The translations under genes and the position numbers were made by a program. A DNA stretch of 6,115 bases from an uncultured Acidobacteriota bacterium (GTDB lineage Bacteria > Acidobacteriota > JAAYUB01): contig CALAMB010000324.1 of NCBI GenBank assembly GCA_937925645.1, positions 1 through 6,115 on the forward strand, read 5' to 3'. The notes below the pieces were generated by a model that saw only the letters and a list, made by a program, of their open reading frames with translations, was not told the DNA's origin and did no database searches. The stretch's first letter is position 1. Every line of letters starts with the position of its first letter. Of this stretch, positions 1-5,738 are shown piece by piece.

Positions 1-956
1 CGCGCGCCGCCGGGCTCCCCGTCTTCGCCGCCGGCGACGCCCTGGAGATCGCCGAGGCCTCCTCGGCCATGTTCAACGGCCGGATCGCCGGCCTGCAGGT
101 GGCGCAGGCGCTGGGCGCCCCGGTGGAAGCGATCCCGCCCGCCTGGCACGAGAAGGCCGAAATCCTGAAATCGCATCCCGGCCCGGTGCAGCCGCCGGCG
201 CCGCCGGCCGCCGATTCCGGCGTGCTGCCGGTCATCCACTGCCGGCAGGAAATCCCGTGCAACCCGTGCGCCACCGTCTGCCCCACCCAGTCCATCCGAA
301 TCCAGGGTGATCCCATCATGGGACTGCCGTACTTCGAGGGGACCTGCACCGGCTGCGCCCGGTGCGTGGCCATCTGCCCGGGCCTGGCCATCACCCTGGT
401 GGACTATCGGAAGGATCCCGAAAATCCCACGGTCACGGTGCCGTACGAGGTGTTCAACTACCCGGTGGCCGTGGGCGACACGGTGCCGGCGGTGGACATC
501 GACGGCCAGCCCCTGGGCGATCTGCCGGTCGTGGGCGTGGTGAGGAACAAGGCCAACCGGATGCAACTGGTCCGGCTCCGCGCGCCCCGGGCGCTGGCGC
601 CGCGGGTGGTGTCGTTCCGCATCCAGGATGAAGCCGTGACGCGTCCGCTGGCGGACACAGTCCCGGCGCCGGCCGACGGCGACAGCGCCTTCGTCTGCCT
701 CTGCGAGCGCGTGAGCCGGGCGGAAGTCCGGGCGCTGGTGCGCCGCGGCGTCACCGACGTGAACATGATCAAGGCGGTCACCCGGGCCGGCATGGGCGCC
801 TGCGGCTCAAAGACATGCGAGACCATGATCCGGCAGATCCTCCGCGAGGAGGGGGTGCCGGCGGACGCGGTGACGCCCAACACCCGGCGCCCCGTGTTCG
901 TGGAGATCCCGCTCGGGATGTTCGCCGGCGAATCCGACCAGGAGAACCGCTCATGA
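1..956 (+). CDS. FAD/NAD(P)-dependent oxidoreductase subunit with 4Fe-4S and BFD-like 2Fe-2S domains (5' partial)
   Basis: The gene enters from the left edge; the reading frame is open from base 3 and gives 317 visible residues. The first visible residues (GLPVFAAGDALEIAEASSA) are the conserved end of a pyridine-nucleotide-disulfide-type FAD-binding fold, so the ATG at 69 is internal and not the start. Next comes a ferredoxin-like segment at about 240-380 with a C-x2-C-x3-C-P group (CNPCATVCP) and a C-x2-C-x2-C-x3-C-P group (CTGCARCVAICP), which suits two 4Fe-4S clusters. After a spacer domain of roughly 100 residues there is a BFD-like 2Fe-2S domain with the spacing C-x-C-x32-C-x4-C (codons at 696, 702, 801 and 816). 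Known families with this build are the alpha/A subunits of dye-linked proline and D-hydroxyproline dehydrogenases, opine oxidases and HcnB; annotation pipelines often label them 'sarcosine oxidase alpha'. The inferred role is to pass electrons from the partner flavoprotein encoded at 953 to an acceptor. The substrate is unknown. Confidence 0.88.
   Translation, partial: RAAGLPVFAAGDALEIAEASSAMFNGRIAGLQVAQALGAPVEAIPPAWHEKAEILKSHPGPVQPPAPPAADSGVLPVIHCRQEIPCNPCATVCPTQSIRIQGDPIMGLPYFEGTCTGCARCVAICPGLAITLVDYRKDPENPTVTVPYEVFNYPVAVGDTVPAVDIDGQPLGDLPVVGVVRNKANRMQLVRLRAPRALAPRVVSFRIQDEAVTRPLADTVPAPADGDSAFVCLCERVSRAEVRALVRRGVTDVNMIKAVTRAGMGACGSKTCETMIRQILREEGVPADAVTPNTRRPVFVEIPLGMFAGESDQENRS
940..944 (+). 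promoter_or_regulatory. Shine-Dalgarno for the DAO-family gene
   Basis: AGGAG lies 8 nt before the ATG at 953, inside the last codons of the upstream gene. It supports that ATG over the in-frame ATG at 815, which lies deep within the coding part of the upstream gene and would add about 46 residues before the Rossmann fold. The ATGA overlap of stop and start suggests translational coupling of the two subunits. Confidence 0.75.
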
Positions 957-2110
957 GCCGGCCGAACTACGATGTCATCGTGATCGGAGCGGGTTCGGTG
1001 GGCGTGCCGGCGGCGCTGGCGCTGGCCGGGCGGGGGCTGTCGGTGCTCGTGATTGACGAGCATCCGTCGCCGGGGCAGGGGAACAACAAGAAAGCCATCG
1101 GCGGCATCCGCGCCACCCATTCCGATTTCGGCAAGATCCGGGTCTGCCAGCGGAGCATCGAGATTTTCGCCGGCTGGGAGGCGGAACACGGCGACGACAT
1201 CGGCTGGCTGAGCAACGGCTACAGCTATCCCGCCTACAGCGAGGCGGACGAGCGCAAGCTCAAGGACCTGATGACGGTGCAGCACGAGTTTGGACTGGAC
1301 ATCCGCTGGTTAACCGCCGACGAGTACGCCGAGCTGGCGCCGGGCATCAACCGGGAGGGGTTGCGCGGATCCACCTATTCGCCGGGCGACGGCAGCGCCT
1401 CGCCGCTCCTGGCCATGAGCGCCTTCTATTTCAAGAGTCTCGCCCGCGGCGCCGTTTACCGCTTCGGCGAAACGCTCACGGGCATCACCACCGCCGCCGG
1501 CCGGGTCACCGGCGTGGTGACGGACCGCGGCGCCTACGGCTGCGGCTGCCTCGTCAACGCCGCCGGCAACCACGCCCGGTCGGTGGCTGAAATGGCCGGC
1601 GAGTCGTTCCCGGTCCGGTCCGACTGTCATGAGGCGGCCATCACCGAGCCGGTGGCGCGGTTCTTCGGGCCCATGATCGTGGACATGCGCGCCGGCGAGA
1701 ACTCGCTCAACTACTACTTCTACCAGAACCGGGAAGGGCAGGTGGTCTTCTGCATCACTCCGCACCCCCCCATCTGGGGGGAGGACAATGCCTCCACCTC
1801 GGTCTTCTTCCCGCAGGTGGCCCGGCGGATGGTGTCGCTCTACCCGCGGCTGGCCAATCTCAAGGTGCGACGCTCGTGGCGCGGGCAGTACCCCATGACA
1901 CCCGACGCCTTCCCTATCGTGGGCCGGACGCGGAGCTGTCCCAACTTCGTCCAGGCCATCGGCATGTGCGGCCAGGGCTTCATGCTGGGGCCGGGCCTGG
2001 GCGAGCTGCTGGCCCGGCTGGTGACCGACGCGCTCACCGACGAGGACGCCCGCATCCTGCCGAGCTTCGATCCGTATCGCGCCTTCACGGGCACCGAGGC
2101 GTTCCAGTAG
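953..2110 (+). CDS. DAO-family FAD-dependent amine/amino-acid dehydrogenase, catalytic subunit
   Basis: The protein has 385 residues, a normal length for the DadA/SoxB-like DAO family. It begins with a dinucleotide-binding fold (YDVIVIGAGSVG, Gly motif at residues 12-17, acidic end of the second strand at D35/E36). It continues with GGIRATHSD at about 50-58, a region of the kind that sits near the flavin in this family, a VNAAGNHA flavin-contact motif at 201-208, and the family's C-terminal signature W-x-G-x2-PMTPD-x2-PIVG (309-324), followed by GMCGQGFMLGPGLGELLA. There is no signal peptide or membrane segment, so a cytoplasmic enzyme is likely. It starts inside the stop of the preceding gene (ATGA), so both are probably made together as a heteromer: this subunit would oxidise a secondary or primary amine, and the iron-sulfur partner would carry the electrons away. 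Proline, hydroxyproline, sarcosine, glycine and opines are all possible substrates; none can be chosen from the sequence. The family call is firm and the specificity is open. Confidence 0.9.
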   Translation: MSRPNYDVIVIGAGSVGVPAALALAGRGLSVLVIDEHPSPGQGNNKKAIGGIRATHSDFGKIRVCQRSIEIFAGWEAEHGDDIGWLSNGYSYPAYSEADERKLKDLMTVQHEFGLDIRWLTADEYAELAPGINREGLRGSTYSPGDGSASPLLAMSAFYFKSLARGAVYRFGETLTGITTAAGRVTGVVTDRGAYGCGCLVNAAGNHARSVAEMAGESFPVRSDCHEAAITEPVARFFGPMIVDMRAGENSLNYYFYQNREGQVVFCITPHPPIWGEDNASTSVFFPQVARRMVSLYPRLANLKVRRSWRGQYPMTPDAFPIVGRTRSCPNFVQAIGMCGQGFMLGPGLGELLARLVTDALTDEDARILPSFDPYRAFTGTEAFQ

Positions 2111-2177
2111 GACGGGGTGGGTTCCTGAAACGCGGACAGCGGAATTCGGATTTCGGACATCGGACTTCGTGCTCGTA

Positions 2178-2203
2178 ATTCGTAATCGTGATTCGTAATC
2201 GTG
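2178..2203. repeat. Perfect 13-bp tandem duplication in the left arm
   Basis: ATTCGTAATCGTG occurs twice head to tail (2178-2190 and 2191-2203). The right arm has no second copy, so this looks like a slippage duplication that arose after the palindrome formed. Confidence 0.75.
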
Positions 2204-2224
2204 ATCCCAACCCGGCGGAGCCGG

Positions 2225-2293
2225 AACCAAGCGGTGGGTTGGCGGTGGATGGGCCGTTTCGGGCCGATCCACCGCGAAACCAAGCGTCGGGTT
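2225..2293. repeat. 16-bp direct repeats flanking the central hairpin
   Basis: AACCAAGCGGTGGGTT (2225-2240) and AACCAAGCGTCGGGTT (2278-2293) match at 14 of 16 positions. They bracket the central hairpin with only 1-2 bases between repeat and stem. They could be remnants of a duplication around an inserted hairpin or simply repeat modules of the larger element. Confidence 0.6.
2242..2275. repeat. Central hairpin of the palindrome
   Basis: A perfect 9-bp stem (GCGGTGGAT / ATCCACCGC) continues, after one G-G mismatch, into a 4-bp GGCC/GGCC stem with a 6-nt loop GTTTCG. No T-run follows on either strand, so it is not a standard intrinsic terminator. It might still stabilise the 3' end of the dehydrogenase transcript. 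Confidence 0.7.
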
Positions 2294-2402
2294 CAGGCTA
2301 CGCCAGGTCGGGATTACGAATTACGAGCATGACATCCGAAGTCCGATTTCCGAATTCCGATATCCGAATTCCGACGTCCGCGTTACGGCAACGAGCCCCT
2401 GG

Positions 2403-2444
2403 CCTCGAGCCTCGAGCCTCCAGCCTCGATCCTCGTGTCTTCAG
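2403..2444. repeat. Degenerate 7-bp tandem repeat, six units
   Basis: The units read CCTCGAG, CCTCGAG, CCTCCAG, CCTCGAT, CCTCGTG and TCTTCAG, that is, two exact copies followed by progressively diverged ones. The array lies just outside the large palindrome and before the terminator, in non-coding sequence. The period of 7 is not a multiple of 3, which argues against a coding origin. Such an array is a candidate for length variation between strains. Confidence 0.7.
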
Positions 2445-2463
2445 CCGCATCGATTCAGATGGG

Positions 2464-2497
2464 AAAAAAGAGGGCGCCGGTCGGGCAACCGGCGCCC
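2464..2497 (-). terminator. Intrinsic (Rho-independent) terminator after the SYLF gene
   Basis: A perfect 10-bp GC-rich stem (2472-2481 with 2488-2497) closes a 6-nt loop. On the minus strand it is followed by TCTTTTTT (2471 down to 2464). It begins 13 nt after the SYLF gene stop. On the plus strand the A-run precedes the stem and no T-run follows, so it should act mainly on minus-strand transcripts. It probably ends the ftsA-ftsZ-SYLF transcription unit. Confidence 0.9.
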
Positions 2498-2510
2498 CGG
2501 TGGCTTACCC

Positions 2511-3224
2511 CTATTGGTTGAGGTAAGGTTGGAGGAGCCGGAGGAATCCCTGGAATTCCTCCGGTACAGGCATGAGGGCATCGGATAGGATCTTCCGGTG
2601 GTCGATCAACTTCTGGTAAAAAGTGTAATTGGCCTTCCGGTCGATGGTCAGGGTCGCGCCCTGGATCGATATTCCGGCAAACAAACCCTTGCTGCGCGAG
2701 TACGACAGAATGCCGGCCCGCAGGGTGAGATCGGTGCCCGCCTCCGCGTTGCGGCCCACCGGGCCGGCCGTGGCGGCGGCATCACCGCTGAACGTGAAGT
2801 TGTCGGACAGAATGGCGTCGACACCGCGGGGATTCTGGATCAGCAGGATCAGGTCCACCGCCTGGCCGCCGAGCTGCAAACCGAAACTGCCGCCCTTGAT
2901 GGCGACAAAACACGGATTGCTCCAGCGGTCCTTCTGCCGGCGCACCATGATGCCGTACCCCGCCCGGCCGCCGAAGAGGAACGCCCCTTCCACCACGTGG
3001 GGAATGACGATCACCGCCTCACTTCCCGCCAGCAGCGCGTCAGGGATTCCCTGTTCGGGGATGTTCAGCACTTCCTCCAGCACCGCGGTGGCGTTGGCCA
3101 TGCGACTCACGGTCTTGTTGCGGCTCAGCGCCAGCGCCGGCGTCCCGAGGCATAGGCCGAGGACGGCGACAAGCAGGCCGGTGGCGACGCACGGCGCCAA
3201 CACGCGAGGCGTAAGTATCGGCAT
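2511..3224 (-). CDS. Secreted SYLF/Ysc84-domain lipid-binding-like protein
   Basis: The protein has 237 residues. The start was chosen at 3224 because GGGAGG lies 6 nt upstream and because the protein then opens with a typical export signal: a short N-terminus with an Arg, a hydrophobic stretch at about 9-28, and a likely signal-peptidase I site after TPALA (residues 28-32). The Cys at residue 25 is not in a convincing lipobox. A longer in-frame start at 3350 would read through the end of ftsZ and bury the signal. The mature part is a SYLF domain: AVIVIPHV (about 70-77), GGSFGLQLGGQAVDLILLI (111-129), GPVGRNAEAGTD (154-165) and YSRSKGLFAGISIQG (175-189). In eukaryotes SYLF domains bind phosphoinositides; bacterial members are mostly secreted or periplasmic proteins of unclear function. 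It follows ftsZ by 70 nt on the same strand and ends at a strong terminator, so co-transcription with ftsZ is plausible. A division role is not shown. Confidence 0.9.
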   Translation of the reverse strand: MPILTPRVLAPCVATGLLVAVLGLCLGTPALALSRNKTVSRMANATAVLEEVLNIPEQGIPDALLAGSEAVIVIPHVVEGAFLFGGRAGYGIMVRRQKDRWSNPCFVAIKGGSFGLQLGGQAVDLILLIQNPRGVDAILSDNFTFSGDAAATAGPVGRNAEAGTDLTLRAGILSYSRSKGLFAGISIQGATLTIDRKANYTFYQKLIDHRKILSDALMPVPEEFQGFLRLLQPYLNQ

Positions 3225-3230
3225 GTTCAA

Positions 3231-3236
3231 CCTCCC
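3231..3236 (-). promoter_or_regulatory. Shine-Dalgarno for the SYLF gene
   Basis: GGGAGG on the minus strand lies 6 nt before the ATG at 3224. It decides the start against the upstream in-frame ATG at 3350. No convincing -35/-10 promoter is visible between ftsZ and this gene. Confidence 0.75.
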
Positions 3237-3241
3237 AAGTC

Positions 3242-3269
3242 GGACGGATCGACCGCGGCCGATCCGCCC
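3242..3269 (-). other. GC-rich hairpin between ftsZ and the SYLF gene
   Basis: Bases 3242-3251 and 3260-3269 form a 10-bp stem with an 8-nt loop. The minus-strand RNA has one G-U wobble at the position where a plus-strand RNA would have an A-C mismatch, so the fold suits the ftsZ-to-SYLF transcript. There is no U-run, so it is not a standard terminator. It could be an RNA processing or stability element that separates the expression levels of the two genes. Confidence 0.4.
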
Positions 3270-3294
3270 GGAGAGCCGGACGAGGGGTCCCGGC

Positions 3295-4458
3295 CTATTC
3301 CAGCTTCCGGCGCAGGTAGGCCGGAATGTCCAACCGGCTGGGCGCCACATCGAGCCCGGAGGCCATCTTCATGTCGGCCACGCAGACGGGCTCCAGCGCC
3401 GGTTCGGCGACCGGCTGGCCGACGGCGGCGGTCGTCTGCTGGCCGGGCGCCGGCATGGCCGCCTTCGCCGCCTGGGCCTCGAAGCCGGTGGCGATGACGG
3501 TGATCTTGACCTTATCGCCCAGCCCCTGGTCGTAGACCACGCCCCAGATGATGTTGGCGGTGGGGTCCGCGGCGTCCTGCAGCACGGCGGCCGCCTCGCT
3601 GATGTCATGCATGGTCATGGAGTCGCTGCCGGTGACGTTCATGATGACGCCCTTGGCGCCGTGGATCTGGCAGTCCTCCAGGAGCGGGTTGGAGATCGCC
3701 CGGCGGGCGGCGTCGGCGGCGCGGTTGTCGCCCTCGCCCACGCCGATGCCCATCAGGGCGATGCCCATGTCCTGCATGATGGTGCGGACGTCGGCGAAAT
3801 CCAGGTTGATCATGCCGGGCACCGTGATCAGGTCGGAGATCCCCTGGACGGCCTGACGCAGCACGTCGTCGCAGACATTGAACGCCTGCATGAGCGGCGT
3901 CTTCAGGTCCAGCGCCTGGAGCAGCCGGTCGTTGGGAATGGTGATAACGGTGTCCACGCAATCCTTCAGGTCCTTGAGGCCCATCTCGGCCTGGGAGGAC
4001 CGCCGCCGGCCCTCGAAAGTGAACGGCTTGGTGACCACGGCGATGGTCAGCGCACCCAGCTCGGACGACAGCGACGCGATGATGGGCGCGGCGCCGGTGC
4101 CCGTACCGCCGCCCAGCCCGGCCGTGATGAACACCATGTCGGCGCCCTCGAGCTGCTCGATGATCCGCTCGGTGTCCTCGAGCGCGGCGGCGCGGCCCAC
4201 GTCGGGGTTGGCGCCGGCGCCGAGTCCCTTGGTCAGCTTGCCGCCGAGCTGCAGCTTGATCGGCGCCATGCTGCGCTCCAGGGCCTGCAGGTCGGTGTTG
4301 GCCGAGATGAACTCGATCCCCTCGACCCGGGCCTGGATCATCCGGTTGACGGCGTTGCAGCCGCCGCCGCCCACGCCGACGACCTTGATCTTGGCGCCGA
4401 CGCGGCCTTCCTCCTCGAACGTGAACAGACGGTTCGGAACTTTGTTCATGCCTTCCAT
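3295..4458 (-). CDS. ftsZ: Cell division protein FtsZ
   Basis: FtsZ is the tubulin-like GTPase that polymerises into the division ring on the inner face of the membrane. The 387 residues are close to the usual length. The GTP-binding part shows [18 protein letters not shown] (23-40), NTDLQAL (54-60) and the tubulin signature GLGGGTGTG (114-122). The T7 loop NLDFAD (218-223) supplies the catalytic Asp residues for the neighbouring subunit. The C-terminal domain ends near TVIATGF (320-326), followed by a short Ala/Pro-rich linker of about 48 residues and the conserved tail [12 protein letters not shown] (376-387), which binds FtsA and other partners. The ATG at 4458 was chosen because GGAGGAGGAG ends 4 nt before it; a second ATG at 4449 (MNKVPN) is possible but lies farther from that site. 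The gene starts 17 nt after ftsA. All key residues are present, so it should be functional. Confidence 0.98.
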   Translation of the reverse strand: MEGMNKVPNRLFTFEEEGRVGAKIKVVGVGGGGCNAVNRMIQARVEGIEFISANTDLQALERSMAPIKLQLGGKLTKGLGAGANPDVGRAAALEDTERIIEQLEGADMVFITAGLGGGTGTGAAPIIASLSSELGALTIAVVTKPFTFEGRRRSSQAEMGLKDLKDCVDTVITIPNDRLLQALDLKTPLMQAFNVCDDVLRQAVQGISDLITVPGMINLDFADVRTIMQDMGIALMGIGVGEGDNRAADAARRAISNPLLEDCQIHGAKGVIMNVTGSDSMTMHDISEAAAVLQDAADPTANIIWGVVYDQGLGDKVKITVIATGFEAQAAKAAMPAPGQQTTAAVGQPVAEPALEPVCVADMKMASGLDVAPSRLDIPAYLRRKLE

Positions 4459-4462
4459 GTTG

Positions 4463-4472
4463 CTCCTCCTCC
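4463..4472 (-). promoter_or_regulatory. Extended Shine-Dalgarno for ftsZ
   Basis: GGAGGAGGAG on the minus strand fills most of the 17-nt ftsA-ftsZ gap. Three overlapping GGAG registers give spacings of 4, 7 and 10 nt to the ATG at 4458. This suggests strong, independent ribosome loading on ftsZ, in keeping with FtsZ being needed in large excess over FtsA. Confidence 0.75.
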
Positions 4473-4475
4473 AGA

Positions 4476-5738
4476 CTATATGCTGAACAATTCTTGGATC
4501 CAGTTTTTCACGCGGTGCGTCGTGCGGCCGATGCCGATGCGCCGGTCGGCCAGCCGGTCGTCCAGGGACGACTCGCGGCGCGTCAGCGCCGATTGCGCCT
4601 TCTGAAACAGGCCCACCAGCGACGCGTAGGCCGGCGACCGGAACTCCTCCGGCCACCCCTCGGGCAGGACGGGCTCGCCCGACCGGGTGGGCACGTCCAG
4701 GGCCCGCTCGGTGAGCCCCGCCAGCTCGCGCAGCGACGCGCCGCCGCCCGCAACCACGCAGCCGGCGAACTGGCCGGGCTCGAAGCCGGCCATGGTGATC
4801 TCGGTGCGGGCCATCTCCAAAATTTCCTCGATGCGCGGCTGGATGATCTCGGTGACGATCTGCGGGGCGATCTGGCGGATCCGGCCGGTGCCGGAGCCCT
4901 GGATCTCGAACGGGCCGACGTCCTCGCCGGCCTGCGGGTTCAGGGTGCCGTGCTGGCACTTGATCCGCTCGGCTTCCTTGAGCGTGGTGCGCAGGCCGAC
5001 GATGATGTCGCGGGTGATGTGGTCGCCGCCCACCGGCACGCTGAAGCTGTGCTGGATCTTGCCCCGCTGGTACAGCAGACCGGTGGTGGTGCAGGCGCCG
5101 AAATCGAGAAAGATGGCGCCGAATTCCTTTTCTTCCGGGGTGAGGACCGCCTCGGCCGCGGTCAGGGACTGCAGGGTCATTTTCTCGACGCTCAGGCCGG
5201 CCTGGTTGACGGCCTTGGTGAAGTGGGTGATCTGGGTCTTGGGCAAGGCCAGGATGTGCAGTCCCACCTCCAGCCGCTTCCCTTCCATGCCCAGCGGATT
5301 GTCGACCTCCAGGCTTTCGTCCACCAGGCACTGGCGGACGATGGTGTGCAGCTTTTCCAGCGTCTGCGCCAGACTGACGTTGGACGCGGCGTCGACGCAC
5401 TTCTGAAAATGGGCGGTGTTGATGGGCACCGCGTTCGAGCCCATGATCAGGGTGCCGTTGCTGTTGAAGCTCTTCAAACCGCGGCTGTTGATGCCCATGA
5501 ACACCCGGTTCACGTCGGTCTGGGCGGATTGTTCCGCATCCTGGATGGCGGCCCGGATCGAGCCGCTGACCTCGTCGAGATCCACGATGAGCCCGTTGCG
5601 GGTTCCCCTGGCGGGGGCGGCCCCGAAGCCGAGCAGCGCCATCGACCCGTCGGACTCCAGGCGGGCGATGCCGGCGTACACGCGGGTGGAGCCCGCGTCC
5701 AGGACGCCGATGAGCCGGTCTTTTTTACTCAGTGCCAT
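4476..5738 (-). CDS. ftsA: Cell division protein FtsA
   Basis: FtsA is the actin-like ATPase that tethers FtsZ to the cytoplasmic membrane. The 420 residues match the usual length. The phosphate-1 loop is [14 protein letters not shown] (12-25). The 1C subdomain typical of FtsA occupies about 83-165 and includes [18 protein letters not shown]. Phosphate-2 is [13 protein letters not shown] (210-222), followed by [10 protein letters not shown] (237-246). The adenosine motif is [14 protein letters not shown] (326-339). The C-terminal amphipathic helix [12 protein letters not shown] (409-420), the membrane-targeting sequence, is intact after a charged linker. The phosphate-2 loop departs from the common DxGGGT pattern; FtsA sequences vary there, so this need not mean loss of ATP binding. 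The start at 5738 has AGGAGG 6 nt upstream, inside the end of ftsQ, and the 14-bp overlap with ftsQ suggests translational coupling. Confidence 0.97.
   Translation of the reverse strand: MALSKKDRLIGVLDAGSTRVYAGIARLESDGSMALLGFGAAPARGTRNGLIVDLDEVSGSIRAAIQDAEQSAQTDVNRVFMGINSRGLKSFNSNGTLIMGSNAVPINTAHFQKCVDAASNVSLAQTLEKLHTIVRQCLVDESLEVDNPLGMEGKRLEVGLHILALPKTQITHFTKAVNQAGLSVEKMTLQSLTAAEAVLTPEEKEFGAIFLDFGACTTTGLLYQRGKIQHSFSVPVGGDHITRDIIVGLRTTLKEAERIKCQHGTLNPQAGEDVGPFEIQGSGTGRIRQIAPQIVTEIIQPRIEEILEMARTEITMAGFEPGQFAGCVVAGGGASLRELAGLTERALDVPTRSGEPVLPEGWPEEFRSPAYASLVGLFQKAQSALTRRESSLDDRLADRRIGIGRTTHRVKNWIQELFSI

Larger units (their letters stand above)
2129..2384. repeat. 256-bp nested imperfect palindrome (fold-back or MITE/BIME-like element)
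   Basis: Six inverted pairs lie in nested, collinear order around one centre near 2258. They are AACGCGGAC 2129-2137 with 2376-2384; GGAATTCGGAT 2141-2151 with 2362-2372; ATCGGACTTCG 2159-2169 with 2337-2347; TGCTCGTAATTCGTAATC 2170-2187 with 2312-2329; AACCCG 2209-2214 with 2288-2293; and GCGGTGGAT 2242-2250 with 2267-2275. The two halves are nearly the same length. The element lies between the 3' ends of two convergent genes and contains no credible ORF. The outer arms are more AT-rich than the neighbouring genes and are built of CGGA/GAATTC-like units. The right arm has an extra copy of TCCGAATTCCGA (2349-2360 and 2363-2374). No target-site duplication was found next to the ends. It may be a non-autonomous mobile element or an extragenic palindromic repeat; the sequence alone does not decide. 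Confidence 0.7.

Noticed and set aside
2242..2275. Intrinsic terminator for the plus-strand dehydrogenase genes
   Set aside because: The stem is strong, but neither strand has a T-run after it.
1310..2283. Minus-strand open frames of 320 and 147 codons opposite the DAO-family gene
   Set aside because: They are antisense to a well-supported gene, with compositionally biased translations that match nothing I recognise.
2129..2444. CRISPR array
   Set aside because: The repeats are nested inverted pairs and a 7-bp tandem array, with no regular repeat-spacer spacing and no cas genes in the window.
2188..2526. A 112-codon open frame on the plus strand in the spacer
   Set aside because: It is composed of the palindrome and heptad repeats, ends inside the terminator/SYLF region and shows no domain or ribosome-binding site.
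3225..3350. Longer start for the SYLF gene at 3350
   Set aside because: It would overlap the end of ftsZ, add an Arg-rich 42-residue leader before the signal peptide, and ignore the GGGAGG site next to 3224.
3300..4450. An undescribed defence or tubulin-like system built on the FtsZ homologue
   Set aside because: The protein carries all standard FtsZ motifs including the C-terminal tail, and sits in the normal ftsQ-ftsA-ftsZ order, so it is the housekeeping FtsZ.
2629..4605. A 658-codon open frame on the plus strand across the SYLF and ftsZ genes
   Set aside because: It is antisense to two clearly conserved genes, its translation is low-complexity and rich in Arg, Ala and Gly with no recognisable domain, and long antisense frames are expected in high-GC coding DNA.
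4459..5400. N-terminal extension of the ftsZ frame upstream of 4458
   Set aside because: The extension lies wholly within ftsA in another frame, has an Arg/Pro-rich nonsense composition, and a strong ribosome-binding site marks the start at 4458.
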